Program-made: the position numbers and the translations under genes
Shown here: one piece after another, positions 31,659-40,059 of the stretch
How the letters are laid out: every line of letters starts with the position of its first letter
How positions within the stretch are numbered: the first letter of the stretch is position 1
Source of the DNA: Gordonia hydrophobica NBRC 16057
GTDB taxonomy: Bacteria > Actinomycetota > Actinomycetes > Mycobacteriales > Mycobacteriaceae
Assembly: GCF_001592365.1 (NCBI RefSeq)
Contig: NZ_BCWU01000004.1
Location: 310,001-374,000, forward strand
Reading direction: 5' to 3'
DNA: 64,000 nt
The notes under the pieces: generated by a model
What the model saw: the letters and a program-made list of their open reading frames with translations, nothing else
Database searches by the model: none
What the model was told of the DNA's origin: nothing

Positions 31659-31889
31659 AGATTCCTCCTCCTCGGCGCCGCTGGTGGGCACCAGGCCTCA
31701 CGGCCCAAACTCTGCTGCCCTAGTCACCTATGGCGCTTGCGCTACGTACTGATCGTAAACCAGAGCGACGTGCAGTTCCGACCGGGTCCTACGATCTGTC
31801 GTAATTACAAGATAGCCCTGTCTGATCGCCGCAGGTAGTCCCCTTCTGCAGCAGTCTTTCACCGGGCGCGTCGATGCTAGCGTGGGCGA

Positions 31890-32915
31890 GTGTTCTTCAA
31901 GCTCCCCACTTCTGCGCTACGCCGCACCGGCGCGCTCGCCGCGACCGCCGCACTGTCCGTCGGCCTCGGCGCGTGCGCGAGCGACGACGGGATTCTCCGC
32001 ACGCCGGACGGATCGGTCATCAGCACCACCGTCACACGGATCGCCGAGGTCAACATCGTGAACGCCGGCCGCGATTACGCGAAGACGTGCTTGGCACCGA
32101 CCGCACCCGATCCGGGCGCCACTGACGTCACCCGGATCGTCGTGACCGACCCGGCACTGCTCGATGCACTCTGTGCACTCGGCATGGGCGGCCAGGTCAA
32201 GGGAATCGTCGCACCCGCCGGATCGGTTCCCGAGTTTCTGGGTCCGCAGCTGACCGGGATCCCCGCGCTCGGCGACACGCCCGACGCCGCGGCGGTCACG
32301 AACGCCGCCCCGGACGTCATCCTCTCCTCCCCCGCTACCGCGAACCGGCTCGCCGCCCTGCGCGACACCGGTGCCGTCGGCGCCGTCCGCGTCGTGACCG
32401 TCGATCCGACGACCGAGTGGCAGACGTCGTTCCGCGCAGTCGCGGCCGCCGTCCACCGGTCGGCGGCCGCGCAGACCCGCCTGACCGAGTTCGCCGCCGA
32501 AGCCACCCGCGTCGGCCGCGTCATGGATGCGGCGCAGACACAGGTATCACTGGTCCGCTTCACGCCCGACGCCGAGCTGATCGAGGGCACGTCGTCGTTC
32601 GGTGCGCAAGTGATGGCGCAGGTCGGCGTCGGCAGGCCGGCGACACAGCGCGCCCCGAAAGCAGTGCCGGTCACCGATGCGAACTACACCGACGCCGACG
32701 CCGACCTCATCTATGTCGCCTTCCAGGGCCCGCAGGGCACCGAGCGCGGTAAGGAGGTCCTGCTCAGCGATCGGTGGCTCGACATGGGCGCCCCGACCTG
32801 GAAGCGCGTCCTCAACGTCGACGACACCGTCTGGTTCTCCGGTTCCGGGTTGGCTGCCGCCTGGCTGGTACTCAACGACGTGAAGAGCTCGCTCAACAGC
32901 AGTTCGTCGGGGTGA
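31890..32915 (+). CDS. Iron-siderophore/heme-type ABC transporter substrate-binding lipoprotein (FecB-like)
   Basis: The 341-aa product has a signal peptide with lipobox SVGLGAC (Cys29) and then a class III periplasmic-binding fold (RIVVTDPALLDALCALGMGGQVKGI, APDVILSSPATANRLAAL), as in FecB/FepB siderophore-binding proteins. M. tuberculosis FecB (Rv3044) lies next to ctaD in the same way and has been linked to siderophore and heme binding and envelope integrity. No permease or ATPase is adjacent. Its GTG start lacks a strong SD. The stop overlaps the helicase gene (GTGA), an odd coupling to a DNA-directed enzyme. Confidence 0.82.
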   Translation: MFFKLPTSALRRTGALAATAALSVGLGACASDDGILRTPDGSVISTTVTRIAEVNIVNAGRDYAKTCLAPTAPDPGATDVTRIVVTDPALLDALCALGMGGQVKGIVAPAGSVPEFLGPQLTGIPALGDTPDAAAVTNAAPDVILSSPATANRLAALRDTGAVGAVRVVTVDPTTEWQTSFRAVAAAVHRSAAAQTRLTEFAAEATRVGRVMDAAQTQVSLVRFTPDAELIEGTSSFGAQVMAQVGVGRPATQRAPKAVPVTDANYTDADADLIYVAFQGPQGTERGKEVLLSDRWLDMGAPTWKRVLNVDDTVWFSGSGLAAAWLVLNDVKSSLNSSSSG

Positions 32916-35773
32916 TCGCACCGCTGCGTGTCCGGTGGGTGTCGGGGCTGGGCCTGGCCGTCTGGCCCGACGCTCCCGCCGAGGCCGGAGAGGTGTTCGG
33001 CGCCGTCGTTGAGGTGCCCGCCTCACTGGCCGATCTCCTCGCGGAGCGCCGACTTCGGCATGCCGTCGACCTCGGAGGCGACGGAACCCGGCAGTATCGG
33101 CCGGCGACGGGTCTGGGAGTGCCGAGTGCCGTCGAACTGCTCGACCGGTGCGAGCACCTGCCCGTCGGCGGCGACATCGCCTTCTACCGCTATCTACTGG
33201 CCGGCGTCCGCGCATACATCTCCTCGGGTGCGGTGGCCCCGAGCACGTGCCTGGCGGGTGGGGAGTACGAAGTCCGCTGGGTCGCCGTCCCGACGCCTGC
33301 GTGGCGTAGTTGGCTGGCGGTCGCGCACGCCTCGGCGCCACCGCTGATCGCGGCCGACGCCGCCGCGGTGACCGACTTCGTCGACCAGGCACTCGACCAC
33401 GAGTGTCGGCGTCGGCTGGCTGCGGCACGCCGGTCGTCGAGCGTGCCGGTGATCGCCGGGCTCGCCGACCGCGCGCCGACGCTGCTCTCCGCCGATGCCG
33501 GGCCCCGCAGCCTGCAGTCGTGGCAGGACTGGGTCGGTACCGCAGGGCCGGGTACCGCCGCGGTGGTGCTCCGACTGCACACTCCCGACGACGACCCGGA
33601 TGAGCCGCCGCTCTCTCCCGCGCAGGTGCGGTGGCGACTCGAGGTCTGCAGGCAGACCCCGACCGGAGAGCTGGCCCCGGCCGTCCCGCATCGGCTCGAT
33701 CCGCACGAGCTCGACGCCGTCACCACCGAGCTCGCGCGGGCGACGGTCGCCTTCGGTGAGTTGAGCCGCGCCGAAGCCGACCCGCACAGCCTCGATTTCC
33801 TGCTGACGACCGGCGTCGTCGACGAACTGTTGGGCGGCGGCGTCGCCGATCTGCAGGCCGCCGGGATCACTGTGCTGCTGCCGTCGTCCATCGCCGCGGT
33901 GACCCCGACGCTGTCGATCCGGTCCGAGCAGGTGCCCGGCGGCGGGTCGCGCCCCGGTTTCGTCGGCCTCGACGAGATCTCCGACTTCGAGTGGCGGCTT
34001 GCGCTGGGCGACGTCGCCGGCGGGCACGACCTCACTCAATCCGACATCGACGAACTGGCCCAGCAGAGCGGCGACCTGGTGCGACTCCGCGGCAAGTGGC
34101 TGCGCGCCGAGGGCGCGGCGCTGCATCGGGCGGCCTCGTTCATCGCGGCGCAGCGCGCGCTCGCGTCCGCGGATGCGCGGCCGACGATGGCCGAGCTGCT
34201 GGCGCTCGTCACCGATCGCGATGGCGCGCTGCCCGTTCCGCTCTCGGCCGTGTCCGGCCTCGGGTGGCTCGACGACATCGCGGACGGCGGCGTCTTCGCT
34301 CCGCCGCAGCTCCCTGCGCCGTCTCGCCTCCGGGCGCAGCTGCGGCCCTACCAGCAACGCGGCCTGGAGTGGCTGGCCGCGCTCGGCGGCATCGGCGCTG
34401 GCGGCGTCCTCGCCGACGACATGGGTCTCGGCAAGACAGTGCAGGTCATCGCGTTGCTGACGGCGAATCGTGAGGGATCGGCGGATTCTCCGCCTGCACT
34501 CGTGGTCTGCCCGATGTCGGTCATCGGCAACTGGAGTCGCGAACTGGCGACCTTCGCACCGCATCTGCGGGTGCTGGTCCATCACGGGTCCGGCCGGTCC
34601 GCGGACCGCATCGCCGTCGACCGACCGGACGTGGTCCTCACGACCTTCGCGACGCTCTCCCGGGACCGTGTCGCGCTGGCCGCGTCGGCGTGGGCAGAAC
34701 TGGTGGTCGACGAGGCCCAGCATGTGAAGAACGTCCACACGGCCGCGGCGAAAGCTCTGCGCGCCATCGGCGCCGCGCAGCGAATCGCGCTGACCGGCAC
34801 CCCGGTGGAGAACCGCCTCGAGGATCTGCGCGCGGTGATCGATCTGGTGAATCCGGGCATGCTCGGGACCGCCTCGTCGTTCCGCGCACGATTCGCCGAA
34901 CCGATTGAACGCGACCGTGATCCGCGTGCCGTCGCTCGACTCTCCGCGGTGACGCGGCCGTTCATTCTGCGGAGGGAGAAGACCGATCCGGCGATCGCCC
35001 CCGACCTGCCCGCCAAGACCGAGTTGCTGGTGCGGACCAACCTCTCCAGTGAACAGGCCGGTCTGTATCAGGCGGTGCTGAACGAGCTGAACGAGGCGCT
35101 TGCCGACACCAGGCAGAGCGGGCCGCGTCGGCGCACCGTCCTCGCCGCACTGACCCGCCTCAAACAGATCTGCAATCATCCCGCCCACTACCTGGACGAC
35201 GGTTCCGCGATGCTGCGCCGCGGCAGGCACCGCTCGGGCAAGGTGGAGTTGCTCGTCGACATCCTGACGACGGTGATCGCCGACGGGGAACGAGCCCTGG
35301 TGTTCACCCAGTTCGCCGCCTTCGCCGAGCTGCTCTCGCAGTGGCTGGCACCGGTCCTCGGCACCGACGTTCCACTGCTGCACGGCGGCAGTTCCCGCGA
35401 GCAACGCGACGCGATGGTGTCTCGATTCGCCGAATCGGACGGCCCTCCCGTTCTTCTCGCGACGCTCAAAGCAGGTGGCACCGGGCTGAACCTGGTGGCC
35501 GCCAATCACGTGATCCATGCCGATCGCTGGTGGAATCCGGCGGTGGAAGATCAGGCGACCGATCGCGCCTACCGCATCGGTCAACAGCGCAACGTACAGG
35601 TCCGGAAGTTCGTCTGCGTCGGAACTCTCGAGGAGCGCATCGACGAGATGATCACCGCCAAGCGGGAACTCTCCGCACTGACGGTCAGCACCGGGGAGTC
35701 CTGGCTCACCGAACTCGACGACGACACCCTGCTCGACCTGCTCGCCTTGCGCGACGAGGCGGTGGGCGAATGA
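32912..35773 (+). CDS. SNF2/Rad54-family helicase-like ATPase
   Basis: The 953-aa protein carries a complete SWI2/SNF2 motor in its C-terminal half: DDMGLGKT (Walker A, residues 502-509), DEAQ (600-603), TGTPVENRLEDL, and the helicase C domain with GTGLNLVAANHVIHADRWWNPAVEDQATDRA. The N-terminal half has the SNF2-associated (DUF3670-like) helical region. It resembles HelZ (Rv2101) of M. tuberculosis. The GTG at 32912 overlaps the fecB-like stop, and the stop overlaps the SWIM gene start. Helicase-SWIM pairs are widespread in actinobacteria; a role in DNA or RNA transactions, or defence, is possible but unproven. Confidence 0.88.
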   Translation: MIAPLRVRWVSGLGLAVWPDAPAEAGEVFGAVVEVPASLADLLAERRLRHAVDLGGDGTRQYRPATGLGVPSAVELLDRCEHLPVGGDIAFYRYLLAGVRAYISSGAVAPSTCLAGGEYEVRWVAVPTPAWRSWLAVAHASAPPLIAADAAAVTDFVDQALDHECRRRLAAARRSSSVPVIAGLADRAPTLLSADAGPRSLQSWQDWVGTAGPGTAAVVLRLHTPDDDPDEPPLSPAQVRWRLEVCRQTPTGELAPAVPHRLDPHELDAVTTELARATVAFGELSRAEADPHSLDFLLTTGVVDELLGGGVADLQAAGITVLLPSSIAAVTPTLSIRSEQVPGGGSRPGFVGLDEISDFEWRLALGDVAGGHDLTQSDIDELAQQSGDLVRLRGKWLRAEGAALHRAASFIAAQRALASADARPTMAELLALVTDRDGALPVPLSAVSGLGWLDDIADGGVFAPPQLPAPSRLRAQLRPYQQRGLEWLAALGGIGAGGVLADDMGLGKTVQVIALLTANREGSADSPPALVVCPMSVIGNWSRELATFAPHLRVLVHHGSGRSADRIAVDRPDVVLTTFATLSRDRVALAASAWAELVVDEAQHVKNVHTAAAKALRAIGAAQRIALTGTPVENRLEDLRAVIDLVNPGMLGTASSFRARFAEPIERDRDPRAVARLSAVTRPFILRREKTDPAIAPDLPAKTELLVRTNLSSEQAGLYQAVLNELNEALADTRQSGPRRRTVLAALTRLKQICNHPAHYLDDGSAMLRRGRHRSGKVELLVDILTTVIADGERALVFTQFAAFAELLSQWLAPVLGTDVPLLHGGSSREQRDAMVSRFAESDGPPVLLATLKAGGTGLNLVAANHVIHADRWWNPAVEDQATDRAYRIGQQRNVQVRKFVCVGTLEERIDEMITAKRELSALTVSTGESWLTELDDDTLLDLLALRDEAVGE

Positions 35774-36525
35774 GTCCCGGACGGTCTCGTCGCACCAAAC
35801 CCGCGGTCCGCGGCTACGGCATCACCGGCTGGTCGCGCGCATTCGTGAGCGTGATGGAGGCAGGAGCCGATCATCGTCGGATCACCGGTGCGCGCCGATA
35901 CTTTCGCGATCGGCACGTCGACGGACTGCAGATTGCGCACGGATGGGTCACCGCGTCGGTCCGCGGCAGTCAGCTCGACCCGTTCGACGTGCAGCTGGAG
36001 ACGCGAACGGTCGACCCGGCGACCGTGATCGACCTGCTCCGCCGCACCGGAGACGCCGATGCGCTCCTCGAGTTGGCACGGGGTGAGCAACCGCCCGCAC
36101 TCGGCGATCTGATCGCGCCGACCGAGCCCGCCGACGTCGTCTCCGACTGCACCTGCCCCGACGACGCACCGCGGTGCACCCATGTCCTGGCGGTTGCATT
36201 CGAGGTGGCCGCCGAGATCGACCGGCGACCGACCACGCTCCTGACGGTGATGGGCACCGATCTCCCCGAGCTCCTCGCGGCGGCCCACGACGGCGATGCG
36301 CAGCCCGCGGACGTGGAGTCGGCGCCGCTGACCGTCGACGATCCGTTCGGCGATCACCGACTGCCGCCGCCGGCGCCATCGTTCCCCACTCTCGACGCCC
36401 TCACCGAACTGGATCCGGCGATGCTGCGTCAGGCCCTGCGTGCCACCGGCGTTGCGATGACCGAGGTCGCGGAGGCGCTCGACGATCTGGCGATCTACTA
36501 CGACGTGCTGACGCGACGTCAGTGA
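35770..36525 (+). CDS. SWIM zinc-finger protein
   Basis: The 251-aa protein has a SWIM zinc finger with C127, C129, C136 and H138 in DCTCPDDAPRCTH, which usually binds DNA or protein. The N-terminal part begins RGYGITGWSRAFVSVME, typical of the SWIM partners of actinobacterial SNF2 helicases. It is translationally coupled to the helicase gene (ATGA overlap), implying a fixed complex. Its 3' end overlaps the convergent TetR gene by 7 bp. No further catalytic motif is seen; it probably positions the helicase on nucleic acid. Confidence 0.85.
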   Translation: MSPGRSRRTKPAVRGYGITGWSRAFVSVMEAGADHRRITGARRYFRDRHVDGLQIAHGWVTASVRGSQLDPFDVQLETRTVDPATVIDLLRRTGDADALLELARGEQPPALGDLIAPTEPADVVSDCTCPDDAPRCTHVLAVAFEVAAEIDRRPTTLLTVMGTDLPELLAAAHDGDAQPADVESAPLTVDDPFGDHRLPPPAPSFPTLDALTELDPAMLRQALRATGVAMTEVAEALDDLAIYYDVLTRRQ

Positions 36526-37205
36526 GCTGGGGTCGAATCCGATTGCGACGGCAATGCGGACGCCCGTTCCAGCAGCTCCGGAGCCATCTCCGTCGACGCG
36601 ACCATCTTGATGATCACCTGCAGATACTTGGCCGCGACCGCCTCGGGGGTGTCCGGACCGCTGGCGCGGAACCATCGCGGCGTGCCCTGCATCATGGCGA
36701 ATGCGCCGCGGGCCACGAAATGACTGTCCGCTACGTCGAACAGGCCCGCCTCCTGCCCCTGTTCGATCAACTCGATGAACTGGTCGCCCACCGCGTTACG
36801 CCGCGCCACGTACACCGCGAACGCCTCCGCACCCAGAAACCGCGACTCGGGATGCAGCTTCGCCAGGTCTCTCCTCCGCGACTCGTGCAGACTCACGGCA
36901 GTGACGAAATGGCAGAACTGAGTGAACAGATCGTCGCCGGCGTCGGCGAGCGCTCCCTGCAGATGCATCTGCAGGTCGTCCATCCCGACCTCGAGGAGGG
37001 CGCTCAGGATCCCTTCTTTGCTTCCGTAGTGGTAGTACAGCGACGGCATCGAGACGCCGACCCGACGAGCGATGTCACGGATCGACGCCCCGTGGTACCC
37101 GTTGGACTCGAACGCCTCCAACGATGCCGTCAAGATCGGCGTGAGCGGAAGATCGTCGTAGTGACGCCAGTCGATCGACGACTCGGTTACCGCACCACTC
37201 GACAT
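36519..37205 (-). CDS. TetR-family transcriptional regulator
   Basis: The 228-aa protein has the TetR helix-turn-helix (FESNGYHGASIRDIARRVGVSMPSLYYHYGSKEGIL, around residues 33-67). The ligand domain resembles regulators of acyl-CoA or lipid catabolism (TetR_C_33-like). It lies behind the MDR oxidoreductase gene with 63 bp between and is preceded by GGGAGGTG, so it is co-transcribed or independently initiated. Its likely operators are the duplicated 18-bp sites at 38370 and 38427 in the divergent promoter; it would then control the whole cluster. The gene ends 7 bp inside the SWIM gene end on the opposite strand. Confidence 0.85.
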   Translation of the reverse strand: MSSGAVTESSIDWRHYDDLPLTPILTASLEAFESNGYHGASIRDIARRVGVSMPSLYYHYGSKEGILSALLEVGMDDLQMHLQGALADAGDDLFTQFCHFVTAVSLHESRRRDLAKLHPESRFLGAEAFAVYVARRNAVGDQFIELIEQGQEAGLFDVADSHFVARGAFAMMQGTPRWFRASGPDTPEAVAAKYLQVIIKMVASTEMAPELLERASALPSQSDSTPAH

Positions 37206-37268
37206 CCCGCACCTCCCTGCTGATCTCTGACCACTCTATCGACCGATCGCCGTCTGGTCGGCACACTG

Positions 37269-38255
37269 TCACCGCCTTTCGGCGTCGGAGCGAAGGTCGA
37301 GCACGATCTTCCCCGTCGACGTCCGGCTCTCCAGCAGCCGGAGCGCATCCGCCGCTCGGTCCATCGACAGGACAGTGGGCTCTGGAATGCCGAGGTCGCC
37401 CGATTCGAGTAGCGGATGCAGAGCGGCCCACTGCCGGGAGGGGTAGCCCGGATCGACGCGGATGTACTCGCCCCAGCCCGCACCGACGACCGATCCGTTG
37501 TTCATGAGCAGGCGATTCACCTTCACCGTCGGAATGGAGCCGCCGGTGAACCCGAGGACGACTGCCCGGCCACCGATGGCGAGGCTGCGAAGGCTGTCGG
37601 TGAAGCGGTCGCCGCCGACGGGGTCGATGACGATGTCGACTCCTCGGCCGACGGTGATCTCCTTCACCGCGTCTTTGAATCCGTCGACACGAACCACGTG
37701 GTCGGCGCCGTTGTCCTCGGCCACCGCAGCCTTGGCGTCGTTGCTCACCACCGCGATGGTGGTCAGTCCGAGCGCCGACGCGACCCGAAGTGCGGCGACG
37801 CCGATTCCGCCGGCCGCACCGTGGACCAGGACCACCTCGCCGGCCCGACACCGCGCTCGTTCATCGAGAGCGAAGTGGACGGTCAGGTAGTTCATGACGA
37901 TCCCTGCCGCGGCTGCCAGAGACACCCCGTCCGGCAGCGGGAAGACGGCGGTCGGATCCAGCGTCACCGTCTGCTGCCAGGCGCCGTCGAGGGCGAGGAC
38001 GGCGACCCGATCCCCCTCACGGACTCCGCTTCCCGGCGGCGCCGACCGCACCACGCCCGCGCCTTCGACGCCCAGGACGCACGGCAGGTCGGCGACCATC
38101 TGGTAGCTCCCCATCGTTCTCAGGAGATCCGGAAAGGACACCCCCGCCGCAGCGAGATCGACGACCACCCGGCCATCGGCCGCGTGAGGTTCATCGACCT
38201 CGACGAGGCGCAGACCGTCCGGACCCACGGCTTCCACCAATTGAACTGCGTGCAT
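37269..38255 (-). CDS. NADPH:quinone oxidoreductase family (MDR) protein
   Basis: This 328-aa medium-chain reductase has the N-terminal GroES-like domain (PDLLRTMGSYQM, LPCVLGVEGAGVV) and the Rossmann dinucleotide motif VHGAAGGIGVAALRVA. It lacks the catalytic and structural zinc residues, so it is a zinc-independent quinone reductase/enoyl reductase type acting on alpha,beta-unsaturated carbonyls or thioesters. I chose the ATG at 38255, which has GGAG five bases before it; the frame is open to 38354. It heads a minus-strand unit with the TetR gene and is divergent from the nitroreductase operon, sharing its duplicated operator. Confidence 0.85.
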   Translation of the reverse strand: MHAVQLVEAVGPDGLRLVEVDEPHAADGRVVVDLAAAGVSFPDLLRTMGSYQMVADLPCVLGVEGAGVVRSAPPGSGVREGDRVAVLALDGAWQQTVTLDPTAVFPLPDGVSLAAAAGIVMNYLTVHFALDERARCRAGEVVLVHGAAGGIGVAALRVASALGLTTIAVVSNDAKAAVAEDNGADHVVRVDGFKDAVKEITVGRGVDIVIDPVGGDRFTDSLRSLAIGGRAVVLGFTGGSIPTVKVNRLLMNNGSVVGAGWGEYIRVDPGYPSRQWAALHPLLESGDLGIPEPTVLSMDRAADALRLLESRTSTGKIVLDLRSDAERR

Positions 38256-38369
38256 CACTACTCCGTCACTTCCGGATTCGACTGGATCGCCGGGCCACGT
38301 CCCGGTGCGATCGCGGACGACGCGACCCTGCGAGATCGTGTCGGCCCACGTCAACGACTACCACCTTCG

Positions 38370-38444
38370 TATAACGAGCGCTAGATAAAGACAATGGTTG
38401 ACGCACGCCACAGTGACGGGTATCTCTATAACGAGCGCTAGATA
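38370..38444. promoter_or_regulatory. Duplicated 18-bp operator-like site
   Basis: The 18-mer TATAACGAGCGCTAGATA occurs twice, identically, at 38370-38387 and 38427-38444. The starts are 57 bp apart in the 215-bp divergent promoter region. Each has a central AGCGCT and, in the second copy, CTAT...ATAG ends, giving an imperfect dyad. AACGAGCG-type sites are common for TetR regulators of acyl-CoA genes. The sites would let one regulator control both directions. Confidence 0.75.
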
Positions 38445-38470
38445 GTCTGCTGCGAACCGAAAGGAAATTC

Positions 38471-39205
38471 GTGTCCATAGACGAATCGATCTCGATTCCC
38501 CTCACCCATCCGGAGGCGACGGTGCCGCGCCACGCCGCCCAGGTCGTCGGCGACGCACTGATCGCCCGGACCAGCTGCCGCGCCTTCACGCACGAATCGG
38601 TGCCGGACGAGACCATCCGCGCCATCCTCACGATGGCGCAGCGCACGGCGTCGTGGTGCAACAGTCAGTCCTGGCAGGTCGCCGTGACGCGCCGCGACGG
38701 GACCGAACGCCTCCGGAACGCGCTCTACGCCCATGCGGCTGAGCATGAGCCGACCTCGACCGACTTCCCGTTTCCCGCGGAATACCGGGGCGTTCATCGT
38801 GACCGTCGTCGCGAGAGCGGTTTTCAGCTGTACAACGCGGTGGCGATCGAGCGCGGAGAGAAGGAGCGCCAGCGCGCACAGATGTTGGAGAACTACCGGT
38901 TCTTCGGTGCGCCGCACGTCGCGGTCCTCCACGTCGACGAACAACTCGGCCCCTATGGCGCCGTCGACTGCGGCGCCTACGTGAGCACCTTTCTCCTCGC
39001 GGCCACGACGCACGGCGTCGCCACCATCGCGCAAGCTGCGCTGGCCGCGTACCCCGACGTGCTCCGGACCGAACTGGGCCTGAGCGACGACCGGAAGATC
39101 GTCTGCGGCATCTCGTTCGGCTACGCCGACTCGCTGCACCCGGTGAACGGATACCGCACTTCGCGCGCGGACATCGACGACGTCGTCGACTGGATCGATC
39201 GATGA
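38471..39205 (+). CDS. Nitroreductase-family FMN oxidoreductase
   Basis: The 244-aa protein shows the nitroreductase fold landmarks: RTSCRAFTHESVPDETIRAIL (FMN-phosphate Arg and family start), TASWCNSQSWQV and the C-terminal CGISFGYAD followed by NGYRTSRADI. The family reduces nitro groups, quinones, enones or enamides with NAD(P)H. The GTG start has AAAGGAAA upstream. Its stop overlaps the crotonase start (ATGA). With the crotonase, transporter and acyl-CoA synthetase it forms one plus-strand operon, pointing to reduction of a CoA-activated or aromatic substrate. The actual substrate is unknown. Confidence 0.85.
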   Translation: MSIDESISIPLTHPEATVPRHAAQVVGDALIARTSCRAFTHESVPDETIRAILTMAQRTASWCNSQSWQVAVTRRDGTERLRNALYAHAAEHEPTSTDFPFPAEYRGVHRDRRRESGFQLYNAVAIERGEKERQRAQMLENYRFFGAPHVAVLHVDEQLGPYGAVDCGAYVSTFLLAATTHGVATIAQAALAAYPDVLRTELGLSDDRKIVCGISFGYADSLHPVNGYRTSRADIDDVVDWIDR

Positions 39206-39975
39206 CGACGACTGATCTCTCGACCGCGCGCGTCCATACCTGCCGACTCGAGCACGTCCTGCTGATCCGGATGGATCGTCCGGCGAAGAAGAACGCGGTC
39301 GATGCGTCGATGACGACCGAACTCGACGCCGCGCTGAATCTTCTGGAGGACGATCCCGACCTGCGCTGCGGCGTCTTGAGCGGCGGTCCGGACCACTTCA
39401 GCGCGGGCACCGATCTGGCCTCCGGTCCCGGGCAGCCCACCGCACGCGGCGGCGGCTACGGAGTCGTCGGACGGCGTCGGCGCAAGCCTCTCATCGCGGC
39501 CGTCGAAGGCTTCGCTCTCGGCGGCGGGTTCGAGATGGCTTTGGCGTGCGACCTGATCGTGAGCGGTCGCACGGCTCAGTTCGGGCTGCCCGAGGTGACG
39601 CACGGTGTCGTCGCCAACTGCGGCGCACTCTTTCGCGCTCATCGCGGCGTACCGCTCAACATCGCTCGGCAGCTGTTGCTGACCGGACAATCCATCTCTG
39701 CCGACCGCGCGCTCCAGTACGGACTGGTCAACGAGACGGTCGACGACGGCGACGCCGAACGCGCGGCACTGGCGATGGCCGACTGCATCGCAGGCAATGC
39801 GCCGCTCGCCGTCCAAGCCTCCCTGCAGGCGTGCGACGCCTATGTTCACCGGTCCGACGCGCTCGGCTGGGAGCTGACGGCCGTCGCCGACGCCGAAGTG
39901 CGCGCCTCCCGCGATCTCCAGGAGGGCGTCCGCGCGTTCTTGGAGAAGCGGCGACCGCGCTGGTTCGGGCAGTAG
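39202..39975 (+). CDS. Enoyl-CoA hydratase/isomerase family protein
   Basis: This 257-aa crotonase has the oxyanion-hole segments HFSAGTDLASG and AVEGFALGGGFEMALACDLI and the LPEVTHGVVANCGALFR region, carrying one catalytic Glu. The second canonical glutamate, normally in a GG-x-E pattern nearby, appears replaced (ANCGALFR), so it may be an isomerase or hydrolase rather than a hydratase. It overlaps the nitroreductase gene by 4 bp. It would act on the CoA thioester made by the synthetase at the operon end. Confidence 0.85.
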   Translation: MTTTDLSTARVHTCRLEHVLLIRMDRPAKKNAVDASMTTELDAALNLLEDDPDLRCGVLSGGPDHFSAGTDLASGPGQPTARGGGYGVVGRRRRKPLIAAVEGFALGGGFEMALACDLIVSGRTAQFGLPEVTHGVVANCGALFRAHRGVPLNIARQLLLTGQSISADRALQYGLVNETVDDGDAERAALAMADCIAGNAPLAVQASLQACDAYVHRSDALGWELTAVADAEVRASRDLQEGVRAFLEKRRPRWFGQ

Positions 39976-40059
39976 CCGAACCCTCCCCCGACATTCAACT
40001 CCCATCCCGATCATCACAGTCGCTACGATCTTCGCAGCCAGGACCAGAAGGACGATTCC

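Noticed and set aside
33194-35584. A 796-codon open frame antisense to the SNF2 helicase gene
   Set aside because: It is a mirror of the codon bias of the real gene; the plus strand has all helicase motifs in order.
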